DNA from: Panopea generosa
Taxonomy: Eukaryota; Mollusca; Bivalvia; Adapedonta; Hiatellidae
NCBI GenBank assembly: GCA_029582155.1
Contig: CM055902.1
Coordinates: 13,484,041-13,548,040 of the forward strand
Direction: 5' to 3'
Length of the DNA stretch: 64,000 bases
In this document: piece after piece, positions 22,074 through 35,110 of the stretch
Numbering within the stretch: position 1 is the first letter of the stretch
Layout: the number at the start of each line of letters is the position of its first letter
The notes under the pieces: model-generated
Told to the model about the DNA's origin: nothing
What the model saw: the letters and a program-made list of their open reading frames with translations, nothing else
Database searches by the model: none
Translations under genes and position numbers: made by a program

Positions 22074-24804
22074 ATGAGTAGGTTTTGGCGAGAACCCATT
22101 AGAGAAACGAAAGTGGGTCAGTTAACCGACGATCGACACGCCAAACGTCACAATACCATGGCACCTTTATTACGTTTAGATAGTACAGGTGAAGTTACAT
22201 CAGACAATAAAGGTCACATGACCTGTCCAAATAATTCATATATTAATAATGAAAGTAGGAGATGTTGTCGAAGTGGTTTAAGAAAATTAGTGGATGGTCT
22301 CAACATGAATTCTGTTATAGATACTGCCAATAGTTATTTGGGATCAGCAGGTGTTTACTTTGGTGGATTGTGTCCATACAAAACAGGGAAAAGTCTGATC
22401 CGGACAGAGAGCAGTGAAATAGAAAAGGCAGCTACAAAGTATATGCAAGGTCTAATTGAAAGTGATGAATCTATAATGAAACCTCAAAACCATATTAATA
22501 CTGTACGTAAGCCCAGTCCAAATAGTAATAGTAAGAGTCAAAACACTTGTGTCCATATGAATGATACTATTAGATCTAGTTCATCTCAAAGTGCAAATTG
22601 TAACTGGTCAGAAAGTATATTAGATGCAATTCAAAGCACCATTTTGAATAATACTAATAATATGCCTTGTCCACTGAAATCTGAAAGCATGAAGAGTCCG
22701 AGGACTGAGCCTTACAGGCCTCCTCATTTGAGAACGTTGAGCTGTGGAGTGCACAAGGTAGATCCCAAGTTAACACCTTACAATGCCAGACTTCTCCAAA
22801 TGAGTAAGCGTTCACAATCTCAGTCAATTCAAAATGGAAAAGTCAATGGTTATCGCAGAGAATTATTTAGTGAAAAAACAAACAATGAAAATATTTTGAA
22901 TGGTGATACTGAAAACAAATCGAATCTTATGAGGGAATTGCCAAGTGATTATTCAGGACTTACTAAAAATAAAGATATAGCAGACAAAACTGAAAATAAC
23001 ATTTGTACTGGAGATGTACCCAAAGATACATGTAATGCACTGGATAAAGAGCATGACACTTCAAAACAGACAAACGTAATAACTGCTGAATCCCAAAAAG
23101 AAGGGAAGCAAAGTGCTAATATTCCAGATTGGTTTGAATATGAAAGTGATAACCTAAATACTGTTCCAATATCTCTTGACCCTAAAACTATGATGGGAAA
23201 AGATTTTGCATTGCAACATAAACGAGATTCAGTTATTTATGAAACCGAGAAATACCAAACATCCCAAGAATCCCCTGTCACAAACTCTAGTTTGCATAGT
23301 TGGTTCAGTATGGAGAATGACGTTGAAGATAACAAAAATGATGGCAAATCAAAACAAGTACATCAGAAAAAAGACAGTAATGAATCCGAATCCTGTGATA
23401 AAGCTAAAAGTATTGATCATATAAAAGTACCCACAGAAGTGCTAGTAGATAATGAGAAGATTCATGACACTGTAAAAAATTGTGATAAAACTGTTAGTTG
23501 TAAAGATATGATTTCAGATGAAAAACACCATCTTGTGTCTGTTTTATACCTTCGCAACTGTCAGGGTAGCAAGAAGAGTAGACCCTCTATAAAGAAACGT
23601 AGAAGGCAGAAAGTCCAGCAAAATGAGAAAATGAATGATAACAGCCAGGGTGATCAATGTCTCTCAAATGCCAACAAGCAATCTGAAAATGTTAAACGTC
23701 AAAACAGCTCTCTTTCTTTTATTCTTGGAAATGGTGCTTCCCGTTCATTCCTTATGTCATGTGATATACCAGTAGACAGTGAATCTGATTGGTCTGATAG
23801 TGATGCTGATGGTGATAGTGACTCTGCACTTGAAGAAGACTTCCCGTATGGAGATCAAGAACTCGGAGGTCTTGGTCTTTTCTCACCTCTTATGAACTTC
23901 AAAGTGACTTGCTCAATTCAGCCCACTGCCACAACCTCTTCACAGAGCTCTGTGAACAGTGCAATCAACCTTTCTTGGCAGGTCAATATTTCTGTTGATT
24001 CAGATTCTTCCAAGAAAAAGAAAACTTCCACGAAAAAGGTACTTCATATAGACGTTCAGTATAATACATATATTATGATATATATAATCACCTTTCAAAT
24101 GTTTGCACACAATTTGATATCTTAATTATCTTTATAGTGCTGTATAGAATGACATACTATGAAGATCACATGGGGAGTCGCCCCACTCCTCTTATTCAGT
24201 TACAGCATATATACTTTGGAGCCCCTGGAAGTACATACTCATACATTCACTCCTCAGGTTACCCCTCCCCCCCCCCCCCCCCCCCCCCCCCCTCCTACAC
24301 CCATGGTACATGCACATAAAGATATTCATGTGAAATTACACACCTTTGAAGCTCACTTTTGTGTAGACTGTGTCATTTAAGGACTGACTTAGTATTGGTT
24401 GTTCATGATATTGGAAATGTTGTTTACCAGGACCTTCAATGAATATAAGTTCTTTTATTTGTATTAGTACTGGTTCTATCTATGGACTTTAAGCAAATTA
24501 TTTTTTAAAGTTTGTGTCACATTCATTGTAAAATATATAAGTTTAAAATAATAAATTTAAGTCATGTGGTTATTATTTTCAGGTTCATTTCCCGGACGAC
24601 AACGATCTCACAACTATTCACCCAATGATTACATGGTCATACGCCTACCAAGCCGCTCGCAAAGGACAATGGGAAGAATATGCCAGGGATCGGGGAAGAT
24701 TTCTACGTAGAATAACAGAAAGCAAAACCTTGCTAATGCCCATTCTAGACTTACAACATAGAGACAGAATATATACAGAAAGATTTTCAACTTTGTCAGA
24801 ATAA
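22074..24804 (+). CDS. PPP1R15: Protein phosphatase 1 regulatory subunit 15 (GADD34/CReP-like), two exons
   Basis: Exons are 22074-24038 and 24583-24804 (AAG|GTACTT ... TTTTCAG|GTT, phase 0), giving 728 aa. The C-terminal core identifies the family. KVHF (residues 655-658) is the PP1-docking RVxF motif, and W673 with AARKGQWEEYARDRGRF (679-695) and RRI matches the conserved PPP1R15 segment that contacts PP1 and actin. The holoenzyme dephosphorylates eIF2-alpha and restores translation after stress. The long N-terminal part is low-complexity and Ser/Asn/Lys-rich, as in other members. Residues about 66-100 (RKLVDGLNMNSVIDTANSYL) could be an ER-associating helix, and an acidic DSESDWSDSDADGDSD stretch starts at about 566. 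Start at 22074: A at -3, in-frame TAA 16 nt upstream. AATAAA at 24993 lies inside a transposon. The splice falls inside the RVxF motif (K | VHF). Confidence 0.9.
24267..24292. repeat. C26 homopolymer in the PPP1R15 intron
   Basis: Twenty-six consecutive C residues (G on the minus strand) lie about 230 bp after the splice donor. Short ORFs coding for polyproline across it are by-products. Confidence 0.95.
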
Positions 24805-24977
24805 ATTAAACAAATTGTTTGATGTAGAGTATTATTTAGGCCAAAATAGAAAATATTGTTTGTTTGCTGTCTCCCTGCCTGTCATAAAAGGCTACCTACT
24901 CAAATCTCTTTTTAAGGGTTTGGAAACAGATTTTTTTTTCATCCAGTTAGTTGCATCAATTTTTTTTATACTGTAAT

Positions 24978-26015
24978 AAGGCCTATATTATAAATAAATG
25001 TGTTTGCCCTTTACCTATTTTTGTTTACTCTGGGTAGGTAGGTAGGTAAATAATTATATTTTTTTCAGTAATATTATTTTTTTAATCAGTTACCTCCAAA
25101 ACATAATTAGATGCTTTAATTTATACTTACAAGACACTTAGCTTGCAAGTATATGCTTATGGTTACTTATATAAACACTTTTGCAGTTGGTTTTAATTTA
25201 TACCATGCTTTTTTCTCTGGACTTAACCACACCACAATAGATAGGCATGTAGTGTAGACGGAAGTACTCTTTCATTTATTTACAGAATGAAACCTGGCAC
25301 ACAAACATACATACATATACTCTGCTGTGAGAGTCCCAAGTCTCTGAAAAGTGGGAGGGAGTCAGAAATATAGATTGATTGTTCTATCACAACAACTATT
25401 TGCTACATCAGAAACAAATACAAATAAAAAACACTCCAACTTTATTTTACTTCAACAGTGCAATAGCAGAGCTGTTGCACAACACTTTATATATGTGAGA
25501 GACAGACACAGCTATTTTAAAAACAGTATGCTTGTGCGAAAATATCAATACACAAAATAAAAACATTAATGTCAGAATTAAGGGTTTATACTTTCAATGA
25601 AAACAATGCTAATATCATGTTAATGTGATGAAGTGTGTAATTATTAACTTTTTCGTAACACTACTATAACACTACATTATTTTTACTTTTAAGTAATGTC
25701 TGAATCAACGAACTAAACGTTACATATTCGGCAAGTTTTCCATCACAATTCGCCATCTTTGTTGAAACATCGATAGACGCTTAAGGAGAAATTAGCACAT
25801 AATGTGCCCAATTAATCGCGATCAAAGTCTATTGACTCAACGGATATAAATTCACAAGAAATGGAAATAAAGAGCGGAAAGGAGTCGCAAATAACAAACG
25901 CAAAATAAAAATTTTATTTTTTCTGAAACGGCAATATAAATATTTTGAGTCGGGGCAAAAAAATCGGGTCGATAGGTAAAGGGCAAACACACTTAATTTT
26001 AATATAGGCCTAACA
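24978..26015. mobile_element. Inverted-repeat element directly after PPP1R15
   Basis: AAGGCCTATATTATAAATAA with TGTGTTTGCCCTTTACCTA (24978-25017) is mirrored by TAGGTAAAGGGCAAACACAC with TTAATTTTAATATAGGCCT at 25974-26011, about 40 bp with few mismatches. The interior has no recognisable transposase. The left repeat contains the first AATAAA after the PPP1R15 stop. A related remnant (GTTTGTTTGCTGTCTCC, GGTAGGTAGGTAGG) sits at 24855-25050. Confidence 0.65.
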
Positions 26016-27115
26016 CTTTTTAATAATGAATAAAAGAAAAAAAATCCCTACCTATGTAACAAAACATGAAAACAAGAGTCGAGAGACAGCAAAAGAAATG
26101 TTTTAACGGCCTTTTATAGACACAATAGTGATGGGTCAATGATTGATAATAATTTGAAATTTGATCAAGTCGTCCGAACGTCTCTGCAATTCTATTGTTT
26201 TTATCACAGTTGATTATCGAAAAAATCATTCCATTTTGTCCTTTCCCCATATTTTGTCTTGGATTTGATAAGGATCAGGCAAATATGATCTAGTTTGCTG
26301 TACGAGTGTTTTGTGTTGTCAAATTCATGTCAGTAACCAACAGTACATAGTAAATAAGTAAATTATTATATACAAGGGGAAAAATAGTTTTCCCCCATTT
26401 TGGACGTGTTTCTGAAGCTCTACAGTTGTATTTAAGACTCGCAACCAATACAGTTGAACGTATCTTGACTGTTATGCATTTGCTACAGTATTGGCAAATC
26501 AAAAATAATTATATCCTGCTGGTGCCCCAGTGTCTTCAATAGAAAATATTTGCTTGTTCAGTACCCTAGGTCTACTGTAATTGTGTGTATAAATTTAAAA
26601 CAGTTTATAGTTTGCAATCCTATCCCAGAGTTACTTTAAACATTTAGGAAGATAACAAAAGATCCCGATTCAGGCATACATATTTTGGCATTATATTTAT
26701 TAGCTATTGTGATTGCTTCTTTCTGGGGATTTCATTGTTAAAATTCATTTTGCTATATTTTAACAACATCAGATTAAAATAGATGATTGCTCCATTGAGA
26801 TCAACAAATTATAATTGATGATTGATTGCCGATTTGAACCAATTGCCCATTATAACATTTTCACACCCAGCTTCAGTGGGTTTGTGTTTCCATTTAAATA
26901 TTTGATATTCCAGTGATATTATATAAGGTTTATGTGTTCATTTGTTTAATACTAGGAACAACAGGTTTATGAGGAATTGTTTTGTTTTAATATTCAAGAA
27001 CAGTATATTACACATATGAATCATGATCAGTATTTAGTTTGGAATTAACACCATTAATAGAGAAACATCTGTATGGAAACATTGACATTCAGAATATGTA
27101 AACTTAAGAGCATAT
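26016..27115. other. Non-coding stretch, nothing identified
   Basis: AT-rich. Minus-strand ORFs of about 70 codons show no family features. Confidence 0.5.
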
Positions 27116-28165
27116 TTTAAAGGGACTATATCAGACAACAACGCTATCAATGTCTTGAAAAATAGAATAATTATCAAAGGGATTATATTGGCAAGTAACA
27201 CAAACACGCTGTTAATCCAGACTTTTCCTGTATGCAGTGTGCACAAAATAATGCTTATGTATCGACTTACAACCTTTATTTACTTCAGAGTTATCAAATT
27301 AACAGCAATTAAATATTTGCCAAAACTTTAATACGCCCCGCAATAAAGTTTTGCGCAATGTTTACATTGAACGCCATAAATTTCCCGAACAAAGCCATGT
27401 ATTTCTGAAGTTTACCTCCGAAAACGAGGTCAGAAACAAGTTTTCACAATAGTATACGATGACTGATAGGAAACCCGAAAGCGGTTCATCAGAAATGGCG
27501 AATGTAAACAAAAACATGGCTTCAGAAACCTGCTGCTTGCAATGAAGAGGTTATACAATTAGACACTTAAAACGTGTATATCTATAAGTTATAAGTGTAT
27601 CTTCATGCCGGGCATGTGTATTTAGGACAGGGAATTGATGGTAATATACCAATATAATCCCTTTAAAATGGATAAAAAGCATCATGATCTCATTATCATT
27701 AATAAATAAAATCCAAATGGTTTGGTATTTCAAATCCACCAAAACATGACAACATCGATATTTAAATTTGAGTGTTAAATTTGAAACAAAATCCTGACCC
27801 TAAAAATAGGCAGCACTTAAAAACTGCTTGACGACCTCTATTCGTCGTTCAGACTCTTTCTTATATGAAACATTTTTTACTACGTGTAAACCTGTATGAT
27901 GGATCAAATTGACATCAAAACGAAATCGTGTGTCATTTAATTTGTATAACATGTTGCAATTTTAGCGGGAAATCTAGTTAAGACTTACCTAGGCGCATAG
28001 CCCAAGTTAGGAAATCCCTTTTAAATTTATTATTTTTGAATGTTTAAATAGATATCCTTCTGTAAATAATGGGTCAGCGAGTTAATAAAAGCATGACATA
28101 TTGAAAAAAAATGTTTTTAAAGTATTATAAAGTTTTGAAAATTACTGATAAATCCCTTTAATCCA
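27116..28165 (+). mobile_element. TTAAAGGGA-end element (family Y), interrupted by a second element
   Basis: Ends TTTAAAGGGACTATATCAG (27116) and CTGATAAATCCCTTTAA (near 28148) form inverted repeats. Blocks CAAATCCACCAAAAC, GGATCAAATTGA, GTTAGGAAATCCC and TAGATATCC are shared in order with 47265-47820 and, reversed, with 35910-36450. A 489-bp insert (27176-27664) separates the left end from the rest. Non-coding. Confidence 0.7.
27176..27664. mobile_element. Nested element with 16-bp perfect terminal inverted repeats
   Basis: AAAGGGATTATATTGG (27176-27191) is the exact complement of CCAATATAATCCCTTT (27649-27664). The copy of family Y at 47265-47820 lacks this segment, giving an empty-site comparison. 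No transposase ORF. Confidence 0.7.
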
Positions 28166-31100
28166 TGGTAAATTATATATATATATATTTAATATATATA
28201 TTTACCTCAGCAAAATAGCAGATTAAATATTTGTATTAGATAATTCAACTTATCTGCTAATGAAGAAATTAAGATTTTTTAGTATTGAAATGAATGCTAT
28301 CATTTTACCAACTTTGTGAGAATTTGTTATGTTAATGTATTATTGTATATTTATAGTATTTTTCCGAAAAAAAGCACATATTAAAGCGGTGAATTATTTT
28401 TTATTTCCTGTGACTTTACTTATGAATTGGACGGCCACACGGTACATTCTGTAGATTTTAATTTAACTTTGTTTTTGTGTGACAGTTACTTGCGGAAGGA
28501 CAATGGTTCTTCTTCTTCTTCTTCTAAGTCATTCATCCCTCTTAAAAACAACACTGTTTTTGAAGCAATTTACTGTCATTATACAAAATATGCAAAAAGA
28601 ATACCCCACTAGGGCCCCAGTTTATGTATATAAGTGTGCACCCTTGATTTATTTTCTATTTTGGAAAAGGGAATTATTCTTGCTACTGATTGAAACACCA
28701 TATTTGTGGTCATCTACAACAAAAAGTGGGACATTTTATTTGCATTAATTTTTTATCTTGGCAGCATCAGTGAAAGAATTTATTGGAAATGTCAGCTTGT
28801 GTCTACAAGAATTTTCTCCCAATAGTTTAAAAAATAGCATAACACCACTAGTTTCATCAAAAATATTTTTATAAACTCTTAAAGTGAAGTTCCAAATAGT
28901 TGTACTTTGAGAGTAGTTACCATTAATATCATTAAATGGTTTTACATTCATAGTGTCAATATAAGTTTGATACATGACTATTAGTAACACCTATTTAATG
29001 CCAAATGACCGTTGAGAATACCGATGGTATTCAATATACAATGGGTTGGGCTGTATTAAGCTTTTTTTGTGTGTTATTGTATTTCGATATATATCTGGCA
29101 CAAAATAAAACATGATGGGTACGGTAGATCAGGATAGGTCTTATTTGCTTTTTCAAAGTTTGTGCTTTATAAACGTATCCCCTCACACACACAAAATGGG
29201 CCTTCCAGATTATATATTGGGTCCTGCTCTTTATTTAGGCATGGTCAGCCAGCCTATATACATGTTGTTGTTTTTTGGTGTTGGCTGTTATCTTTAGTTG
29301 TATGCTTATATTAACTACATATACAATATATATAATTCTGAACCTGTCCCGTTGTAGTAAACTAGATTCTCCTTTCTCTGCTGGTTTATTTGACTTGTAG
29401 TATAACAGCTAAATACTTGGTATTAATAACTTTTTTCTCTCCAATCAATGACAAATATTATCTTGTTACAAACAGTTGTGTGTTGTTTTTAATCTACATG
29501 TAAAAGTTGGCTATCATTCCATATTCAAAGTTTATGTAACTGACTGATAACTTCGAAATACAGATTTTCTTTCAATATATATAATCTAAGCAATACAATG
29601 AACAAACCCTTTCCCAGGGACTGCATCTTGATGTTAAAGTGCTTTTTATTTGTATTTTACTTACAGGAGTGCATTCTAGTCGTTCGTATTTATAATCATC
29701 AATGTTCCATTGTGTTGCTTTGTACAATGGTTATAGACATAATTTTAAGCACACTTTCATCATAATGATGTCTCAGTTTTTGTTAGAAATTAAAAGTGTG
29801 AAATAACTTAAAAGTATGTTTGTGACTTTGTGTACATGCATATTTTTAAACAAACAAATTGTTAATTAATTTATTCTTCGATGATAAAAAAATCAATTTT
29901 AATTTAGTTCATGTTGATATATTATGTTACATACCCGTACATGCATTCCCAGGGATATGGAAGATGCAGTAGGATCACCAGATATATAAATGACATCAAT
30001 CAAAACTCTGGTATGTGTGGTGCTTTGAAAGCAAAAAAAAAGGTTAAAGGGAATCCGAAAAGGATTTGTAAAGTTAGTTGTTATATCTGACTATTCGAAA
30101 CATTATTTCTGTGATGAACTTGCACATATGTAAAGAAGCTAACTGTAGTACCAATCTAAGTCTAATCAAGGAACTGTAGAAGAAGTTCTCTCCAATTCCT
30201 TGGTCCAGTGAAAGAAATAAATTTTAATGGGGCCTTTTGACGAGTTCAAATTTAATTGATTAAAGATAAAATTGTTTGGATGTGTAATCAAAAGAAGGTT
30301 GGTAAATAAAATTGAAAAAAATGAAACAGATTTTTTTCAAACCAGTCAATAATTTATGTAATGTTTTAAAATGGAGCGTTGATTTTCAACCAGTCAATAT
30401 CTTTTCTAATTTTTTCAAAATATCTGTCTTTATGAAAGTTATAGTTTTGTCAGTAAGTTACAAAGTTACATTTTAATAATAAGTAAAGTTACTGTAATAA
30501 AGATTACATTATTATAAAGTTAGAAAGTCTTTGTTTTCTCTTTTTTACATCATTTGTGTATTTTGTAATTTTTAGCTCCCCAACCCCATTTTTCATTCAA
30601 TCTTAACAAAATTTGTATGTGGCAGTTATATAACAAAAATATTTCTGAACATGCGGTTTCAACCATAAACGCCCCTGCCACAAGGCTTGTCTCCTGGGGG
30701 CAAATTTGAGACCTCCACATGGGTCACAGTATATATAGGGAAAATGTAATAAAAACATTTTCTCTAAAATATTCATCTGTCCATTCATGCAAGCACTTGT
30801 TTTTTTTCTGATGAAATATTGCTGGATGGTTACTGGCAGTTGGCCATGTGAAACATTGAACCTTTATATGGGTGTTGAGTAATCAGTAGTGTTTAGTAAA
30901 ACGTATTGAAATTAAACATGATCACATACAACCCACACCCGGATATGATTAAACTGCGAATATTTGAGGCATTTAAAGGACATGGGGCATTTTTTATATG
31001 CAGTTTTTAGTCGGGTGTAATATGTAGGATATGCTGTGATGGGTGGTCGGTTGGTTAATGGTTCTGTTGATATGTTACTATTGTAGGGAACACTACTTCA

Positions 31101-31194
31101 GCAGGGTGATTACAACATACCTTTTTGTACATTATTAACCTGATACGTATTTGTGCGTGACTTGTATTTTATTGCCTTGGCCATGCTTTGTTAT
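28166..31194. other. Mostly non-coding, low information
   Basis: 28170-28285 is repeated in reverse at 35800-35915 (GCAGATAAGTTGAATTATCT and flanks). 28470-28560 resembles SINE family C body DNA (ACTTGCGGAAGGAC...). A short CATAAACGCCCCTGCCACAA segment near 30665 looks repetitive. No gene found. Confidence 0.4.
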
Positions 31195-33115
31195 TGCCCT
31201 TGAACAAAATTTTATGCCCCCCCCCCCCCCAAGTGGGAGGAAGCATATAGTAACCGCAGTGTCCGTCCTTCCGTCCGATATTTCGTGTCCGGCCTGTAAC
31301 TTTGTCATGCATATATGTATTTTTTAAATACTTGATACAAATGATCAACATAACATGACGATGTGTCACGCGTAAGAACAACACCTGTACCTCAAAGGTC
31401 ATAGTCACAAGTTAACTTTGTTTGGTGACACTTCCAGTGTGTGAGATTTAGTGTCCGGTCTGTAACTTTAATGTGTTGGTACGCCGTAAAACCCTATTCA
31501 TTCATTCTGTAGAAATACCGGTCAAATTTACATCAGGTGTCAAGGTCACACTCCAATGTAAAAACATGAAATTGAGTGTCTAGTCTGAAACATCAGTCAC
31601 GGATACATTTAAATCGCTACCTATTATACCTAAAATGTATCATCGTTATTTTCACAGACAATTTGGGGGGCATGTGACCCCTTCCCCACGCTCTTTTATC
31701 ATAATGGTTTACAATCATTATTATGCTCCTCCAAAAAGGGGAAGCATATAGTCGCCGCTTCGTGTGTGCTAGCGTCCGTCCGTGTGTCACCAAATTCATG
31801 TCCGGGCAATTTCTCTACAACCTCTGGTTGGAATTTTATGAAACTTGTTAGGATGCATCACTACCAAGTGGAGATGTGCATTATATCTTTTTGTTCCGGT
31901 TCGATGATTTTTCACGGAGTTATGGCCCTTTGATTCTGTCTGTGAACAAATTCTTGTCCATGCTATTTCTCTACAACCCATGTTGGAATTTTATGAAACT
32001 TGCTAGGATGCAACCAAGTGGAGATGCGCATAATATTTTTGTGTTCCGGTTCGATGATTTTTCACGGAGTTTTGGCCCTTTAATTGAGTCTGACCTAATT
32101 CTTGTCCGGGCCATTTCTCTACAACCTCAGGTTGGAATGTTATGAAACTTGCTAGGATGCATCATTACCAAGTGCAGATGCGCATATTGTCTTTATGCTT
32201 CGGTTCGATGATTTTTCACGGAGTTATGGCCCTTTGATTTTGTCTGATCAAATTCTTGTCCGAGCTATTTCTCTACAACCCCATGTTGGAATTTTATGAA
32301 ACTTGCTAGAATGCATCATTACCAAGTGAAGATGCGCATCACGGAGTTATGGCCCTTTCATTGAGTCTGTGACCAAATTATTGTCTGTGCTATTTCTCTA
32401 CAACCTCAGGTTGGAATTTTATGAAATTTGCTATGTTTGTGTTCCTGTTCTATGATTTTTCATGGAGTTGTGGCCCTTTCGTTCTGTCTGTGACCAACCG
32501 CTTCTCCGCTCTATTTCTCTACAACCTCTGGTTGGAATTTAGGATGCATGAATACCAAGTGGAGATGTGCATATTGTCTTCATGACGCTATTTCGCTACA
32601 GCCTCTGTTTTTAATTTTGTAAAACTAACTAGGATATGCACATATTGTCATTTTGTTCAATGATTTGCGAATGAGTTCTGTCAAGTGCAGAGCCACATAT
32701 TGTTCCTGCTTTGAAGTTTGGTATTTTTCAACCAAGTAGCCATCAGCACTAAGGGAATATGGTACAGAGTCAAACACTCACTTGGGAGCATTCATCGGTT
32801 CCACCGATATTTTTTTGTTTGATATTAATGGCCTAACTTGAATAAAATGCAAATTATAGCCCTTTTATATGTTGTAAGAACTTGATTGGGTCGGGTTCAA
32901 CAGGTCCCCTATCCCTTATTGTAAATTTTGAAACGCTCATATGCCCATAAAAGAGCATGTAGCGTGACACAGCCTGATCACATTGATGACAAATGCACTA
33001 CTGGGTTATAATTGCATTGTTTAATTAAGATTGTTTTGTTACACCATCGCTAAACTTGGTATCTTATATTGTTCCAGGTGAGCGATTTATGCTCACCGTG
33101 ACTCTCTTGTTCCCA
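31195..33115 (+). mobile_element. Bivalve-type element with degenerating ~155-bp tandem units
   Basis: AGCATATAGT...CCGTCCGT motifs at 31240 and 31743 precede seven units marked by TTTCTCTACAACC at about 31810, 31966, 32114, 32269, 32393, 32512 and 32587. Units also contain GTTGGAATTTTATGAAACTT, GGTTCGATGATTTTTCACGG and AGTTATGGCCCTTTGAT. Spacing falls from about 155 to 75 bp because the right-hand units carry deletions. The right end has a GTGAGCGATTTATGCTCAC stem followed by TCTTGTT. Non-coding on both strands. Confidence 0.6.
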
Positions 33116-33383
33116 TATCGTTCTTTCGTTTGTTGTGTTGTTGAATTCATGTTAAACTCTCCTATATGGAGGAAATAAAGAGTATAAACAATATTGTTTA
33201 AGTGGTCCGGGATCCTTTAACATGCAAAATATGGTATGTAAGCCAATTATGAATGTCAACATATATAATTTGCATTTAAAAAGACTGCATAGGTGAGCTA
33301 ATTATTGTCTTCGTCCTTTTGTTTTTGTTGTTGTTTACGCTCAAGTGAGAAATTAAATATACAAAGGTCAAAAAGCCACGCAT

Positions 33384-34375
33384 GGTAAATGTACGTTTAA
33401 CATAAATTTATCATATACGGTTCTAAACCTACGTTTTTTAAGTAAATAGTACCACACGCGTTTAACATAATGCGTCTGTCATATACTAGTACCGCATGCT
33501 TAACGTGCCACACTGGCACGTTGATGTTTGTCTTGAAGCGTTTTTTGACGTAGGGTTGGGTTAGAAAATTGAATATTGTAAACAATCTTTTGTCAATTAT
33601 TCCGTAAATGTCACAGTCGCTGTAAAATCATATAAAAATATTCAAAAATCGCTCGGTTTGTTTTTTGGTAATTTTGATTTGAAGCCTTTTTTTCTTGAAT
33701 AAATCGAGAAAAGCACGGTTTCCGTTTTTTGCTAATATTTTCCGGCAAAATTTGGCGTTCGTCCTATTTTTGTATATAAAAGTTATATCATATGCATGTG
33801 TAAAACTCACCTGAGGTCGAAAAATACGCGATTTTGCTGCAATATATCGAGACGTCAAAAAGACATGGCCATGTTTACGACATCATAAGTAAAGAAACGT
33901 ATTTTCCGCAGAAAGAAACATATTCACTTTGGAAATTACTTCTAGTTTCATTATTTACCAAATATTCCACTGATTTCGAAAACAATTTAAAATGTATATT
34001 TCTCCAAAAACGTAAGCTTAACGTACGTTATTTATGGAAATAATACCACACTTTTCAAACATGTTTCAACGTAAGTTTAACATGCGTTTTTGATGGGCAA
34101 ACTTGTGTTTTTGATTATCATATTCAAATAATGGCCTATTGCTCTGCTAGTGCTATTTAAAACATTATTGTATGCTATGTGTTTTGGAAGATTTAAGCGC
34201 AGTAATTATGTATTAATTTTAGCATATGTTATTGTTATTCGAAAAACATATGACAAACGTATGTTTAACATGCTTAATGTGTTAACGTACGTTTTGTATG
34301 CGTTTTTTTTATTCTCGTATGTTAATTAACGTATGCTCAACACATTTGCCCAACATATGTTTAACATACATGACA
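33384..34375. mobile_element. Region rich in CGTATGTTTAACAT-type motifs, probable degenerate element
   Basis: ATGTACGTTTAACAT (near 33389), GTAAGTTTAACATGCG, CGTATGTTTAACATG and ACATATGTTTAACATAC (near 34353) recur, often next to their own partial complements. True ends cannot be set. Confidence 0.35.
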
Positions 34376-34964
34376 TATTTACCTGTGTACAGCAGATGAC
34401 AAGTATATGATGCATCTAATCCCTCTATGCGTGCATATGAGTATTACTATGCATTACCCATTAAACTAACACGTGTGTCTCTTTATTACTCTGAACTTTT
34501 TTCAGACGAGGGGATTAATTGGGTCGCCGTCTTGTGTTTTATCTCAGGTGTATGGAAGTGAAGATTGGTAATAATGCATTCTTGTGTTACTTTGGAAATT
34601 TGACTAAACATAAGCGTTGATCAACTTGATATGAAGTTGTCGGGGGCAACTCGGAAATGTGCCCCAGTTCTTACATTTGAATTCCAATATTAGTAAGCTT
34701 TTAGAAAGAACGGAAGATGGGGAGGGGGCAGGACGAAAGGTGAAGATTGAAGTCGATTGTATTTGGTTTTATTTTCCACCTCCTGAGACAGCTATTCGAA
34801 TATCCAAATAGATAACAAAAAATTAATTAAAAAATAATTCTGCGCCTTGTTGTTTGGGAATCTAGATGAAATATAGCAGGTTAATGAGTTTAGCGCCATT
34901 TTCAACATATTATAGGTTATATCATAGCATGTAAATTTAAATTGGAAGAGGAAGCCTCCTATTG

Positions 34965-35110
34965 AATCTGAGTAGAATCACCGTCCTTCCGCAAGTAACT
35001 GTCACACTTTCTCACATAAAATGCCGAACTGGGCTCCACGACCTCAGCGGTGAGAGGTCAGCGGTCGTGAGACAACATGTCGACCGTGGAGGACCCTGAC
35101 ATAAGAAGAG
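34965..35110 (-). mobile_element. SINE family C fragment
   Basis: GTAGAATCACCGTCCTTCCG with CAAGTAACTG and CTCAGCGGTGAGAGG is the reverse of the body and B-box region seen at 48400-48510. The A-box end is decayed. Confidence 0.45.

Noticed and set aside
24137..24380. Proline-rich ORFs in the PPP1R15 intron
   Set aside because: Produced by the C26 run; the region is between a good donor and a good acceptor.
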